From Psychrobacter sp. Pi2-1 (GTDB lineage: Bacteria > Pseudomonadota > Gammaproteobacteria > Pseudomonadales > Moraxellaceae): a stretch of DNA of 44,348 nucleotides. Location: the NCBI RefSeq assembly GCF_904846645.1, contig NZ_CAJHBO010000024.1, positions 1 to 44,348 of the forward strand. The letters are read 5' to 3'. The notes under the pieces are model-generated. The model made no database searches. It was not told the origin of the DNA and was given only the letters and a program-made list of their open reading frames with translations. The position numbers and the translations under genes were made by a program. Shown in pieces: positions 16,675-25,870 of this stretch. Position 1 is the stretch's first letter, and the number at the start of each line of letters is the position of its first letter.

Positions 16675-18876
16675 ATGAAATATCATATTGAAGGTATGGA
16701 CTGTGCCAGTTGCATCGGCAAGATTGAAACAGCTTTGAAACGTATGCCTGGGGTTTCTGATGTTCAGCTGAATTTCGCTACAGAAACGCTAGAGCTAAAT
16801 TTAGCCCCTGGTGCGCCGACTCAGGCTAGTGATATCGAAAAAACAATCAAAAGCCTAGGGTTCGGCATCTCTGCCAATACTGGTCAACAAACTGTATCGG
16901 CTATTGATATTGACAGCGACAATCAGATGGCTCCGCAGGATAAGCAATGGTGGCAAACTCAAAAAGGCAAACAGGTTGTTGGCCTCGGTATTTTGATGGG
17001 CAGCGGTTATGCACTGTCACTACTGTTGCCCGCTTATGGGATATGGGTGTTTGCCATCGCTGTGATTGTAGGCGTTTTTCCATTTGCGCGCAAAGCCTTA
17101 GCACTGGCTAAAACAGGTTCATTCTTTTCAATTGAAACGCTGATGTCCGTCGCCGTGCTTGGCGCACTTATCATTGGTGAAGCTGAAGAGGCCGCAGCGG
17201 TTGTCTTTTTGTTCTCAATCGGTGAACTGTTTGAGAGTATCGCTGCTGATCGCGCTCGCGCTGGCATCAGAGCCTTATCATCGCTGGTTCCGAAAAGTGC
17301 AATTTTACTTGATGCTCAAGGTGGGCAGCGTAACGTTCCAGCGACTTCATTACAAGTGAATGACCTTGTGCTGGTGCGTCCTGGAGATAGGGTATCTGCT
17401 GATGGTTCCATTGTTCAAGGTGCGTCCAGCCTTGATGATTCGCCCGTGACGGGAGAGTCTGTTCCTGTTGCCAAGACGATGGGTGACAATGTATTTGCAG
17501 GGTCAATTAACATCGATGGTGTGCTCCAAGTGCGCGTAGAAAAGACAGCCGCCGATAACACCATTTCGCGCATTATTGAGCTGGTAGAGCAAGCCCAAGC
17601 CTCCAAAGCACCCACTGCCCGTTTTATTGAGAAATTCAGTCGCTATTACACACCCGCAGTGATGGCTATTGCCGCACTAATTATTATCATTCCACCGTTA
17701 GCCATGGGTGGAGATTGGTCGACTTGGTTGTATCGCGGTCTAGCACTGTTGCTGATTGCCTGTCCCTGTGCTCTTGTACTATCAACACCCGCTGCCATCG
17801 CCTCTGGTCTTGCTGTTGGTGCGCGCCGTGGCTTGCTGATCAAAGGCGGTAGTGCTTTAGAAACTATCGGCCAAGTGAAGACGGTCGCTTTTGACAAGAC
17901 AGGCACTTTAACTGAAGGCAAACCACGCGTGACCGATGTTGTTGCCTTTACACAAGAGGACTCAAGTATTCAAGGTCAGAATTCTCAAGGTCAAGATGAG
18001 ATATTGGCACTTTTTGCCAGTGTGGAGACTGGTTCTAGTCACCCGCTTGCTGAAGCCATTGTTAGTCATGCTGAAGCTGCTAAAGTGTTCATACCTGTGG
18101 CCTTCAATACTTCTGCAACTGCCGGTAAAGCGGTACACGCAACTGTCGCGGAGCGCGCGCTAGCTATCGGTTCGCCTGTTTACGCAGCCGATGAGGCATT
18201 GATTTCATCCACACAACAGGCGCAAATTGAGGCGCTGCAAAATGAGGGTAAGACCGTCTCTGTTCTTTTCGATGAGCAAAACCGTGAAGTGCTTGGATTA
18301 ATCGCGCTAAGAGACGAATTACGAGACGACGCTCATGAAGGTGTGGCTCAGCTCAAAGCGATGGGTGTGCGCTCCGTCATGCTAACAGGCGACAACCGCT
18401 TAACCGCTCAAGCACTTGCCAGTAATTTAGACGTGGAATGGGAAGCTGAGCTGTTGCCTGAGGACAAACTGCGCCTGCTTAACGAGATGAAGAACAACCG
18501 CAAAATAGCGATGGTTGGTGATGGTATTAACGATGCGCCAGCGCTAGCAACTGCCGATGTTGGCATCGCGATGGGTGGTGGTACCGATGTGGCCATTGAG
18601 ACGGCCGATATCGCATTATTAAAAAGTCGTGTTACGGACATGGCTCATCTCATCGCACTTTCACGTGCCACCATGCGCAACATTCATCAGAACGTCATTT
18701 TCGCTTTAGGTCTCAAAGGCGTCTTTCTGATCACGACCATATTCGGCATTACTGGACTATGGATTGCGGTTCTAGCTGATGCTGGAGCAACAGTGATCGT
18801 TACTCTTAATGCGTTACGTTTACTGCGCTTTAAAGGCGCGCCTCCACTGGTAAATCCGCCTAAAGTAGTTAAATAA
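16675..18876 (+). CDS. cadA: Heavy-metal P1B-type ATPase (Cd/Zn/Pb exporter)
   Basis: A 733-residue ATP-driven metal exporter of the inner membrane. The N-terminal HMA domain has the metal pair in GMDCASCIGK (residues 8-17). Membrane helices start at about 100. The actuator loop has the family TGE in DSPVTGESVPVAKT (about 260), the ion-binding motif CPCALVLSTPAA is at about 363, the phosphorylation site DKTGTLTEG at about 405, the SHPLAE motif at about 460, and the hinge GDGINDAPAL at about 620. The CPC motif and the adjacent cadR indicate divalent soft metals (Cd, Pb, Zn) over Cu. An AAAGGG Shine-Dalgarno lies before ATG 16675. It lies directly before ccmF, with a 120-bp gap containing small hairpins. 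Confidence 0.92.
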   Translation: MKYHIEGMDCASCIGKIETALKRMPGVSDVQLNFATETLELNLAPGAPTQASDIEKTIKSLGFGISANTGQQTVSAIDIDSDNQMAPQDKQWWQTQKGKQVVGLGILMGSGYALSLLLPAYGIWVFAIAVIVGVFPFARKALALAKTGSFFSIETLMSVAVLGALIIGEAEEAAAVVFLFSIGELFESIAADRARAGIRALSSLVPKSAILLDAQGGQRNVPATSLQVNDLVLVRPGDRVSADGSIVQGASSLDDSPVTGESVPVAKTMGDNVFAGSINIDGVLQVRVEKTAADNTISRIIELVEQAQASKAPTARFIEKFSRYYTPAVMAIAALIIIIPPLAMGGDWSTWLYRGLALLLIACPCALVLSTPAAIASGLAVGARRGLLIKGGSALETIGQVKTVAFDKTGTLTEGKPRVTDVVAFTQEDSSIQGQNSQGQDEILALFASVETGSSHPLAEAIVSHAEAAKVFIPVAFNTSATAGKAVHATVAERALAIGSPVYAADEALISSTQQAQIEALQNEGKTVSVLFDEQNREVLGLIALRDELRDDAHEGVAQLKAMGVRSVMLTGDNRLTAQALASNLDVEWEAELLPEDKLRLLNEMKNNRKIAMVGDGINDAPALATADVGIAMGGGTDVAIETADIALLKSRVTDMAHLIALSRATMRNIHQNVIFALGLKGVFLITTIFGITGLWIAVLADAGATVIVTLNALRLLRFKGAPPLVNPPKVVK

Positions 18877-18996
18877 AACCCTTCGAAATCAATTAAAAAC
18901 TAGAGATAGCAGCAGATTTCGGGGTGGGTTCTAATAATAAAAATTCCACCGCCACAGTAAACTGCAACCGCATTAGAGTAAATAAGGTTAGACCGT

Positions 18997-21051
18997 ATGT
19001 TGATTACAGAATTGGGCTATTTTGCCTTGCTTACCGCTTTTGTACTGGCGTTATTGCAGGTAATTCTGCCAACTATTGGTGTTATTCGTAACCAAGTTGC
19101 TTGGCAACGACTAGCCCCTAGCCTAGCTTGGGCACAGTTTGCCGCCATGATAACGTCATTTGGCGCTTTGATAGCAGGTTTTTATTATAATGATTTTAGC
19201 CTCAGTTACGTCGCGCAGCATTCTAATACGCTGTTGCCTTGGTACTATAAGTTATCGGCGACATGGGGCGGACACGAGGGCTCTTTGCTGCTATGGATGA
19301 CCATCATGGCCACATGGTGTGCACTGGTATCATACTTTAGTCGCGGCTTGCCGTTATCAATGCGTGCGCGGGTATTAGTTATTTTGGCCGGTGTACAGTT
19401 AATGATGCTAACGATGCTGATATTTACCTCGTCACCGTTTGAGCGTACCTTACCCAATCTAGCGGTCGATGGCGCTGATTTAAATCCTGTCCTACAAGAT
19501 TTCGGTCTGATTATTCATCCGCCCATGTTATATATGGGCTATGTGGGTATGGTAGTACCTTTTGCATTTTGTATGGCGGCATTGTGGGAAGGGCGTTTAG
19601 ATGCTGCTTGGACACGCTGGTCACGTCCATGGGCGCTCGCGGCTTGGGGATTTTTGACCATTGGTATTGCACTGGGCTCGTGGTGGGCCTACTACGAGCT
19701 TGGCTGGGGCGGTTGGTGGTTTTGGGATCCGGTAGAGAATGCCTCGTTTATGCCTTGGCTTGTCGGCTTAGCATTGCTGCATTCATTAGCAGTCACTGAA
19801 AAGCGCGGGGTGTTTAAAGCATGGACCATCATGCTGGCTATTTTCGCCTTTGCCTTAAGCTTGCTTGGCACGTTCCTGGTACGCTCTGGAGTCCTTACCT
19901 CAGTGCATTCGTTTGCCGCTGATCCGACGCGTGGTTTGGTTATCTTAGCTATTCTTGGCATTATCATCGGTAGTGGTCTATTAATGTTTGCCGTTCGAGG
20001 TTGGCGTTTAACCGTTGAAAGTCAATATCAGCTGATTTCACGTGAGTCCTTTTTAGTGATCAACAACGCCATCATTTTGATTGCAACCTTAGTGGTGCTG
20101 CTCGGCACCCTTTACCCTATTATCGCTGATGCTTTTGGTTTAGGACAAGTGTCCGTTGGCCCTCCTTATTTTAATGCATTATTTGTACCTTTAACGTGGC
20201 TGTTATTAATAGCTATGGGTATGGGCTCAAATATTCGCTGGAAAAAAGACACCCGTCCACTACTGGGTATAGGCATGGTCATCGCCGTTAGTAGCTTAGT
20301 ATTAGCCGCCATTATTACTTACTTTGTTAATCCATCGTCTATGCTTAATATTGGTGTGACTTTAGCCGTTAGCTTTTGGGCACTGCTATGGATGGCAGTT
20401 GATTTTAAAGATAAAACTAAGAATGCGCCTAATCTTTTTAACGGTTTGCGGCAGTTGCGTCTGAGCTATTGGGGTCAACAGACTGCTCATATTGGCGTAT
20501 TGGTTGCTGTCATTGGCATAGCCTTTACTAGTAGCCTGAGTATTGAGCGTGACGTAGCAATGGGTATTGGCGATACAGTCAATGTTCAAGGTTACGATTT
20601 TGAAGTAACTGAATTTTTTGAAATAAAGGGTAGTAACTTTGATGCAACGCAAGCGCAAGTGGTGGTATCCAAAGACGGTCGTGAAGTGGCGAAACTGACT
20701 CCAGAAAAGCGTACTTATATTATCAGCACGATGCCAACAACTGAAGCTGCTATTGACCCCAGTCTTATGCGCGATGTTTATGTCGCACTGGGCGAACCTA
20801 TTGCCGATGGTAGTAACCAATGGGCATTAAGGATTTATGTAAAACCATTAATTCGTTGGATATGGCTCGGCGCTATTATTATGGCATTGGGTGGTCTGCT
20901 GAGTATGCTTGATAGGCGCTATCGTCTCAAAACATCCAAGACCCCTGCACAAATTGCAGCGAGTAAGTCAGGCTTTACGACGGTTACTGATTTAGATGTT
21001 AAAAGCACTACTAATAACACGACACTAATAGGGGAGAAGCAAAATGACTAA
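18997..21051 (+). CDS. ccmF: Cytochrome c maturation haem lyase subunit CcmF
   Basis: A 684-residue inner-membrane protein that, with CcmH/CcmI, attaches haem to apocytochrome c. It shows many membrane helices and the haem-handling tryptophan-rich WWD motif (GWGGWWFWDPVENASFMPWL, about residues 230-250), with conserved His in the flanking loops (TWGGHEG, DFGLIIHPPMLYMGY). The last ~55 residues form a cytoplasmic tail with extra length. It begins the ccmF-G-H-I operon; ccmG starts inside its end (8-bp overlap). The earlier ccmABCDE genes are not upstream, where cadA stands. AAGG precedes ATG 18997. Confidence 0.95.
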   Translation: MLITELGYFALLTAFVLALLQVILPTIGVIRNQVAWQRLAPSLAWAQFAAMITSFGALIAGFYYNDFSLSYVAQHSNTLLPWYYKLSATWGGHEGSLLLWMTIMATWCALVSYFSRGLPLSMRARVLVILAGVQLMMLTMLIFTSSPFERTLPNLAVDGADLNPVLQDFGLIIHPPMLYMGYVGMVVPFAFCMAALWEGRLDAAWTRWSRPWALAAWGFLTIGIALGSWWAYYELGWGGWWFWDPVENASFMPWLVGLALLHSLAVTEKRGVFKAWTIMLAIFAFALSLLGTFLVRSGVLTSVHSFAADPTRGLVILAILGIIIGSGLLMFAVRGWRLTVESQYQLISRESFLVINNAIILIATLVVLLGTLYPIIADAFGLGQVSVGPPYFNALFVPLTWLLLIAMGMGSNIRWKKDTRPLLGIGMVIAVSSLVLAAIITYFVNPSSMLNIGVTLAVSFWALLWMAVDFKDKTKNAPNLFNGLRQLRLSYWGQQTAHIGVLVAVIGIAFTSSLSIERDVAMGIGDTVNVQGYDFEVTEFFEIKGSNFDATQAQVVVSKDGREVAKLTPEKRTYIISTMPTTEAAIDPSLMRDVYVALGEPIADGSNQWALRIYVKPLIRWIWLGAIIMALGGLLSMLDRRYRLKTSKTPAQIAASKSGFTTVTDLDVKSTTNNTTLIGEKQND

Positions 21052-21694
21052 GTCTAATCATTTTTCCGAGCAACCCCCTGAAACAAAAGGTAATCGAACA
21101 ATGAAAAAAAGCCAAATTAGAATATGGTTTTTGATCCCGCTGATCATCTTTGCTGCTGTTATGGTTATGCTTTATTTTCGTTTGGGGCAGCCGACTGAAA
21201 TCGTAACCAATACCGCGCTTGAACGCCCAGTACCAGCGTTTGAGCTGCCATTGTTGTCCGATACCAGTCGGATCATGACCAATGACAACTTACCTGATGA
21301 GCCCTTTTTGATGAATATTTGGGGCTCTTGGTGCCCAACTTGCGTTATTGAGCATCCTTTTTTGATGCAGCTAGAGGAGCGTGGTGTCAATCTGGTTGGC
21401 GTGAATTATAAAGACGATATCGGTGATGCGCTCAGCTATCTCAACCGAGGCGGTGATCCCTTTTCGATGTCTATTCAGGATTTGTCCGGCCAGTTTGCCT
21501 TGGACTTAGGGTTGACGGGTGCGCCTGAGACTTTCACTGTCGATGGTGAAGGCGTTATTCGCCAGCACATTGTTGGTGAGATTAACGAGAGTAACTGGCA
21601 AGATCGTATTGAGCCTTGCTTAACGGTACTCAATGATGCCAATGATAATAACGTCAGTCCAGATGCGATTCAGGTTGAAGAGGTGTGCAAATGA
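21044..21694 (+). CDS. ccmG: Periplasmic thioredoxin CcmG/DsbE
   Basis: A 216-residue membrane-anchored thioredoxin that keeps apocytochrome or CcmH cysteines reduced for haem attachment. I chose ATG 21044 because a strong GGGGAG lies 7-8 bp upstream; ATG 21101 (MKKSQIRIWF) is a weaker alternative. The signal anchor is at about 25-45, and the active site WGSWCPTCVIEHPF at about 95, with the CcmG-type GVNYKDD and the cis-Pro region GAPETFTVD near 165. It should receive electrons from DsbD, encoded at 4904. It overlaps both ccmF and ccmH. Confidence 0.93.
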   Translation: MTKSNHFSEQPPETKGNRTMKKSQIRIWFLIPLIIFAAVMVMLYFRLGQPTEIVTNTALERPVPAFELPLLSDTSRIMTNDNLPDEPFLMNIWGSWCPTCVIEHPFLMQLEERGVNLVGVNYKDDIGDALSYLNRGGDPFSMSIQDLSGQFALDLGLTGAPETFTVDGEGVIRQHIVGEINESNWQDRIEPCLTVLNDANDNNVSPDAIQVEEVCK

Positions 21695-22242
21695 TAGCCC
21701 GTTCAATAAAGGCCGTTACGATAAAAGTAGCGAGCTTAATACTTGCCTGTCTCCTAAGTGTGACCAGCTATGCGGCGATAGAGGTATATGATTTTGACTC
21801 TGCACAACAAGAAGCCCAATATCGAGGGCTAATCGAAGAGCTACGTTGCCCGAAATGCCAAAACCAAAACTTGGCAGGTTCTGATGCGCCGATTGCCCAA
21901 GACTTAAAGCAAAAAGTCTATGATTTGATTAAAGACAGACGTAGTGATGCGGAAATCCGGGATTATATGCAAGAGCGCTACGGCGATTTTATCAGCTACA
22001 AGCCGCCTGTACGTCCATCGACATGGATTTTATGGTTTTTTCCGCCATTGCTACTGATCGTATTATTGATAGGGTGGTTTTGGCAAAGTAAACGCCGCCA
22101 AGTTGTCGCCCGTGGCCAAAACGGCGTTACAGTGAACAGTACTGCTGCCTTGACCTCTGCGGAAAAGGCTGAGCTTGATCGTCTATTATCGCAAGCTGAG
22201 AATGTCGACCACGATATTACTAGCATAGAGGACAAAAAATGA
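21691..22242 (+). CDS. ccmH: Cytochrome c maturation protein CcmH (CycL)
   Basis: A 183-residue protein with a signal peptide, a periplasmic domain holding the apocytochrome-reducing motif LRCPKCQNQNLAGSDAPIA (LRCxxC, about residues 50-70), one membrane helix (about 110-130) and a cytoplasmic tail. ATG 21691 overlaps the ccmG stop by ATGA and has GAGG upstream; the frame extends back to a GTG at 21685. It works with CcmG and CcmF. The fused CcmH-CcmI of E. coli is here two separate genes. Confidence 0.93.
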   Translation: MIARSIKAVTIKVASLILACLLSVTSYAAIEVYDFDSAQQEAQYRGLIEELRCPKCQNQNLAGSDAPIAQDLKQKVYDLIKDRRSDAEIRDYMQERYGDFISYKPPVRPSTWILWFFPPLLLIVLLIGWFWQSKRRQVVARGQNGVTVNSTAALTSAEKAELDRLLSQAENVDHDITSIEDKK

Positions 22243-23519
22243 CTCTATTTTCTACTTTTGGCTTATTTGTAGCTCTAAGCTTGCTGATTGCTCTTATATT
22301 TGCGCTAATTGCTATTATGCCATGGCTACGAGCACCGCGTTTGCAGTCCAAACCAATAGACAATCAACTGCTAGATATTAATGTTGCAGTATTTCGCGAA
22401 CGTTTAGCTGAGCTACAAACAGATAAAGACAGCGGTACTATTAATAATAGCCATTATCAAAATCAAAAGCTGGAACTGGAGCGTCAGCTATTGGATGCCC
22501 AGCGTGAAGTCACGCCGATGGTCACCCCTGATGTCAAAAGCCGTTTAATTGTCGCAGCTTGGATCCCAATATTGGCTGCAATGGCGTATTTACTAATAGG
22601 CAATCGTACGCCCGTGTTTGATTTGTGGACAGCTGAGGACAAAGTAGGACAAGTGGCTGACGACCTATTGACAGCTAAAATTGACAAGCCGCCATCATGG
22701 GCGTTTGAAGATGGTCGTCAACTGATTAGCGCCATGCAAACCAATGTTCATCGTAATGCTGATGATCCTAATCGCTGGATGCGCCTATCCGAGCTTTTCT
22801 TATCTATGGAGGCAACTGATTCTGCGCTGGAAGCCTTATCTCGTGCCTATCGTTTAGCTCCTGAAAATGAAGAAATCGCCACCACTTATGCTCAGACTAG
22901 CTTTTTCGTTAATGAAGGTCAGTTAGACGCCAATATTCGCCGTGTATTACAAGCTATATTAGCTAAGAATCCGCAGCATGAACGGGCTCAAATGCTCATG
23001 GCAATGGGTGAGACTCGTAGTAGTAACTTTGCCCAAGCGCAAGGTTGGATTAAACGCTTACAAGGCAGCATTGTGGCCAAACCAGGTGATCATACTAAAG
23101 CTTTAGCAAGCTTAGATGAGTTAAGCAACTACGTTAGCACGCAAGAAAAGCAAGCGCTAGAAGGTATTGACGTGACAGTGAAAATTAACGCTAATTTATT
23201 ACCGTTAGTGAAAGCTGATGATGTGTTGTTTGTTGCGATACGTGACGTTAAAGGAGGTCCACCGTTTGCCGCCAAACGTTTACCCATTAGTATTATCAAG
23301 CAAGGTGAGGCTAGTATCCGCTTAAGCAATCTTGATGCGATGATGCCAGATCGCACGTTAAATTCAGCTCGTAGTGACAAAACTCAGTTAGCAGTCGTTG
23401 CTCGTATTAGTCATAGCGGTAATGCCATAGCAGAGTCAGGCGACTTATCGGGTAATCCTATAGTGATTAGCGCTGAACAGACTCAGGTTAATGTTGAAAT
23501 CAATCAACAGATTCCCTAA
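22239..23519 (+). CDS. ccmI: Cytochrome c maturation TPR protein CcmI (CycH)
   Basis: A 426-residue protein with two N-terminal membrane helices (about 5-30 and 100-120) and between them a basic cytoplasmic loop. The periplasmic part has TPR-like repeats (about 165-290, for example RWMRLSELFLSMEATDSALE and ALSRAYRLAPENEEIATTYA) and a C-terminal beta-rich domain. CcmI presents the apocytochrome C-terminus to CcmF/CcmH. The start overlaps ccmH by ATGA. It is the last gene of the operon; 140 bp separate it from lspA. Confidence 0.9.
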   Translation: MTLFSTFGLFVALSLLIALIFALIAIMPWLRAPRLQSKPIDNQLLDINVAVFRERLAELQTDKDSGTINNSHYQNQKLELERQLLDAQREVTPMVTPDVKSRLIVAAWIPILAAMAYLLIGNRTPVFDLWTAEDKVGQVADDLLTAKIDKPPSWAFEDGRQLISAMQTNVHRNADDPNRWMRLSELFLSMEATDSALEALSRAYRLAPENEEIATTYAQTSFFVNEGQLDANIRRVLQAILAKNPQHERAQMLMAMGETRSSNFAQAQGWIKRLQGSIVAKPGDHTKALASLDELSNYVSTQEKQALEGIDVTVKINANLLPLVKADDVLFVAIRDVKGGPPFAAKRLPISIIKQGEASIRLSNLDAMMPDRTLNSARSDKTQLAVVARISHSGNAIAESGDLSGNPIVISAEQTQVNVEINQQIP

Positions 23520-23660
23520 TAAAAAATTATTACCGTAAGTTTCATAACACCAGAGCGGTAAGTGGAGCCGTTTATAAAAGTGGCGCGATTAATAGTCGTA
23601 TACCAAAAACATATACGTTTAACATTGTTCATTGTATAAACACAGATAAAGAAAACAACT

Positions 23661-24368
23661 ATGACTGAATCTACCGACAGATTAGATAGTACTAAATTGA
23701 ATAGCGTTGAATCGGCTAGTACTAATATTGCTGACAATAAAGTACCTATAGCTGTGAGTAGTACTCATCAATCGATTGACTCTAAAACCATGAATCATAC
23801 GCCTAAAGCTATGTACGTGACTTCAGGCAACTCGATAACACCTAAAGGTAAGTTGGATAAAATGCCAAAAATGGTTGCCAATGGCAGTCGCGCTTTTATC
23901 TGGTATTTGTTGGCGATAATGGTGTTAATACTTGATCAATGGACTAAGTGGTTGGCCCAAACCAAATTAGCGTTCAATGACCCCGTACCGGTCATTGAAC
24001 CATTTCTCAACTGGACACTCGCTTATAACTATGGGGCAGCATTTAGCTTTTTAGCCGACGCTGGCGGTTGGCAGAAATGGTTTTTCTCAGGCTTAGCTTT
24101 TGTAATGGCTATCTTTTTAACGATTTATTTAATCAAAGCGCCACGTGCAGCCAAGCTATTATCTATGGGGTTGGCCTTAATGCTTGGTGGTGCGATTGGC
24201 AACTTAATCGATCGTTTAAGAATTGGTAAAGTGGTTGACTTTATCCATGTGCATTATGCTGATGTCTGGAATTATCCTATTTTCAATGTTGCAGATATAG
24301 GTGTCTGTGTCGGTGTCGCATTGATTATAATTGACATGATATTTTTAGAAAGTAAGCGTAATAAATAA
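23661..24368 (+). CDS. lspA: Lipoprotein signal peptidase II
   Basis: An inner-membrane aspartyl protease that removes signal peptides from prolipoproteins. The core (from about residue 75) has four membrane helices with LDQWTKWL, the conserved NYGAAFSFLADAGGWQ, and the catalytic Asp residues in GNLIDRLRIGKVVDFI and FNVADIGVC. The 235-residue reading is about 65 residues longer than E. coli LspA because of a hydrophilic N-terminus; ATG 23862 (MPKMVANGS) would give a family-length protein of about 168. I keep the longer form with reservation. It acts before Lnt, encoded at 9642. Confidence 0.9.
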   Translation: MTESTDRLDSTKLNSVESASTNIADNKVPIAVSSTHQSIDSKTMNHTPKAMYVTSGNSITPKGKLDKMPKMVANGSRAFIWYLLAIMVLILDQWTKWLAQTKLAFNDPVPVIEPFLNWTLAYNYGAAFSFLADAGGWQKWFFSGLAFVMAIFLTIYLIKAPRAAKLLSMGLALMLGGAIGNLIDRLRIGKVVDFIHVHYADVWNYPIFNVADIGVCVGVALIIIDMIFLESKRNK

Positions 24369-24489
24369 GCACATTGATGCCGATTATCACAAACAAAATG
24401 AACTAGCGTCGTATTCACTCTATACGGAAAAATACTTTTTATACTTGAGTATGTTTATAAAATGTGAACTGGAAGGTAATGTCACTTAG

Positions 24490-24560
24490 ACAGGCTGGGC
24501 ATTTGATGTATAGTGTCATTTGCATTTCACTATTTATCAATTTCTCAGCCTGTTTTTTTT
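24490..24560 (+). terminator. Terminator-like hairpin with eight-T tail, or leader of the CDF gene
   Basis: ACAGGCTG (24490-24497) pairs with CAGCCTGT (24546-24553), which runs into a T8 stretch. The long loop contains an inner ATAGTG/CACTAT stem. It may simply end the lspA transcript or act as an attenuator for the CDF gene that starts 38 bp later. Confidence 0.55.
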
Positions 24561-24597
24561 CTACTTTTTGAACCACCACCCGGATATAAATGTAGCT

Positions 24598-25428
24598 ATG
24601 AATAAAACAACTTTTAAAATATCGAAGATGGACTGCCCTTCGGAGGAAAACCTAATCCGAATGAAATTAGAGGGCCACTCGAATATTGAACATCTTGAGT
24701 TCGACATTCCTAACCGTCAATTAACTGTGTTTCATCATGACAATATAGAAGGGATAGAGACTGCTATTCATGACCTAAAATTAGGAGACACCCTACTCTC
24801 GACCGAAACCATTGACCCCTCTGATCCCAACAATAATTTTAAAATTGATGCTGATTCTAGTCACAAAAAAGATGCTGAGCAAAGAAAGCTACTATGGATA
24901 GTGCTGGTCATTAACTTTGCTTTCTTTATTATTGAAATGAGCACGGGACTGATTTCTCGTTCGATGGGGTTGGTCGCCGACAGCTTAGATATGTTAGCAG
25001 ATAGCTTCGTGTACGGAATTAGCTTATTTGCGGTCGGTGGAACGGTCATTAAGAAAAAACGGATTGCTAGAATTGCCGGATATTTTCAAATTACGCTAGC
25101 GATTCTTGGTTTTTTAGAAGTACTAAGACGTTTCTTTGGCAATGAGCAGTTACCTGACTTTTCTACCATGATAGTCATATCGATTCTTGCGCTAATTGCA
25201 AACTCGATTTGCCTCTATTTACTACAAAAATCGAAAAGCAAAGAAGAAGCCCATATGCAAGCCAGTATGATTTTCACTTCAAACGATGTGATTATCAATT
25301 TAGGGGTAATTGTTGCAGGGATTTTGGTTAATTGGTTACACTCTAGTACGCCTGATTTGATTATTGGTAGCATCGTATTTGCTTTAGTTATTCAGGGCGC
25401 CTTTAGAATATTGAAGTTGAGTAAGTAG
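24598..25428 (+). CDS. CDF-family cation transporter with degenerate HMA-like N-domain
   Basis: A 276-residue reading from ATG 24598 (the open frame extends to 24520, but the start of the soluble domain fits 24598). Residues 1-70 look like an HMA metal domain (FKISKMDCPSEENLIRMKLEG), but the usual CxxC is Cys-Pro-Ser-Glu, so the second ligand is missing. Residues 95-270 are a six-helix CDF transporter: helix II has a DxxxD pattern in ADSLDMLADSFV rather than HxxxD, and helix V reads FTSNDVIINLGV. The cytoplasmic C-terminal domain of most CDF proteins is absent. The DxxxD pattern points away from strict zinc selectivity. The substrate is unknown. Confidence 0.75.
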   Translation: MNKTTFKISKMDCPSEENLIRMKLEGHSNIEHLEFDIPNRQLTVFHHDNIEGIETAIHDLKLGDTLLSTETIDPSDPNNNFKIDADSSHKKDAEQRKLLWIVLVINFAFFIIEMSTGLISRSMGLVADSLDMLADSFVYGISLFAVGGTVIKKKRIARIAGYFQITLAILGFLEVLRRFFGNEQLPDFSTMIVISILALIANSICLYLLQKSKSKEEAHMQASMIFTSNDVIINLGVIVAGILVNWLHSSTPDLIIGSIVFALVIQGAFRILKLSK

Positions 25429-25542
25429 CCAAGCCTAATAACTGAAGCAAATAGCTCAAGTAAGTAGCTTAATTAAACCGCTAAGTGTAAAGTAACTGGG
25501 TTTGAAGCAAATAAACATCATAAGGATATGAGACCTCAAGCA

Positions 25543-25653
25543 ATGATTGAACAAACTTTAAATCTAGTCACCACCAAAGACCATCAGCAAGTTGCCGTTT
25601 GGCGAATAATAGATGATGAAGTCTTTGATAAGAATCTGGTGGTGGTCAACTAA
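25543..25653 (+). pseudogene. N-terminal scrap, possibly of an alpha/beta hydrolase
   Basis: A 36-codon frame (MIEQTLNLVTTKDHQQVAVW and so on). The Thr-Lys-Asp-His-Gln-Gln-Val-Ala-Val-Trp stretch resembles the first strands of alpha/beta hydrolases. It is too short to be a working enzyme and lies among other fragments. It could equally be a chance frame. Confidence 0.3.
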
Positions 25654-25815
25654 TTTAGGACACTAATAAAATTCAAACCTACATCGCCATTACTTATAAC
25701 CCTGAGTCGAGAACGGATAATAATTATAAGCGTTGGGGCAACTTTTATGACCGCCAAGATCTGTTAGTAGGTGACGAGTTGTGTCAGGTGGTTAATTTTC
25801 AGAGACCTTCCTAAA
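25654..25815 (+). pseudogene. Unidentified gene fragment without a start codon
   Basis: An open frame of about 53 codons with no start codon contains a protein-like segment (IAITYNPESRTDNNYKRWGN) and LLVGDELCQVVNF. It runs into the mini-element at 25801 and stops there. I do not recognise the family. Codon pattern and composition look coding, so it is probably a piece of a gene broken by insertions. Confidence 0.35.
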
Positions 25816-25870
25816 TTTTGTGTAAGTATTTAATCTAAACGTCAGTTACACAGAATCTGGGATGGTCTCT
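25801..25870. mobile_element. 70-bp mini-element with IS256-like inverted repeats
   Basis: The 25-bp ends (starting AGAGACC and ending TTTTGTGTAA on the left; its near complement on the right) match at 21 of 25 positions. The ATTTTGTGTAA-type inner end is characteristic of IS256-family repeats. Only about 20 bp lie between the ends, so it encodes nothing. It abuts the truncated IS630 fragment on its right and the gene scrap on its left. Confidence 0.6.

Noticed and set aside
20386..20820. 144-residue minus-strand frame inside ccmF
   Set aside because: Shadow frame antisense to the conserved ccmF sequence; no family features.
25651..25672. Possible IS3-type terminal repeat (TAATTTAGGACACTA)
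   Set aside because: It has a familiar look, but there is no partner end and no transposase remnant beside it.
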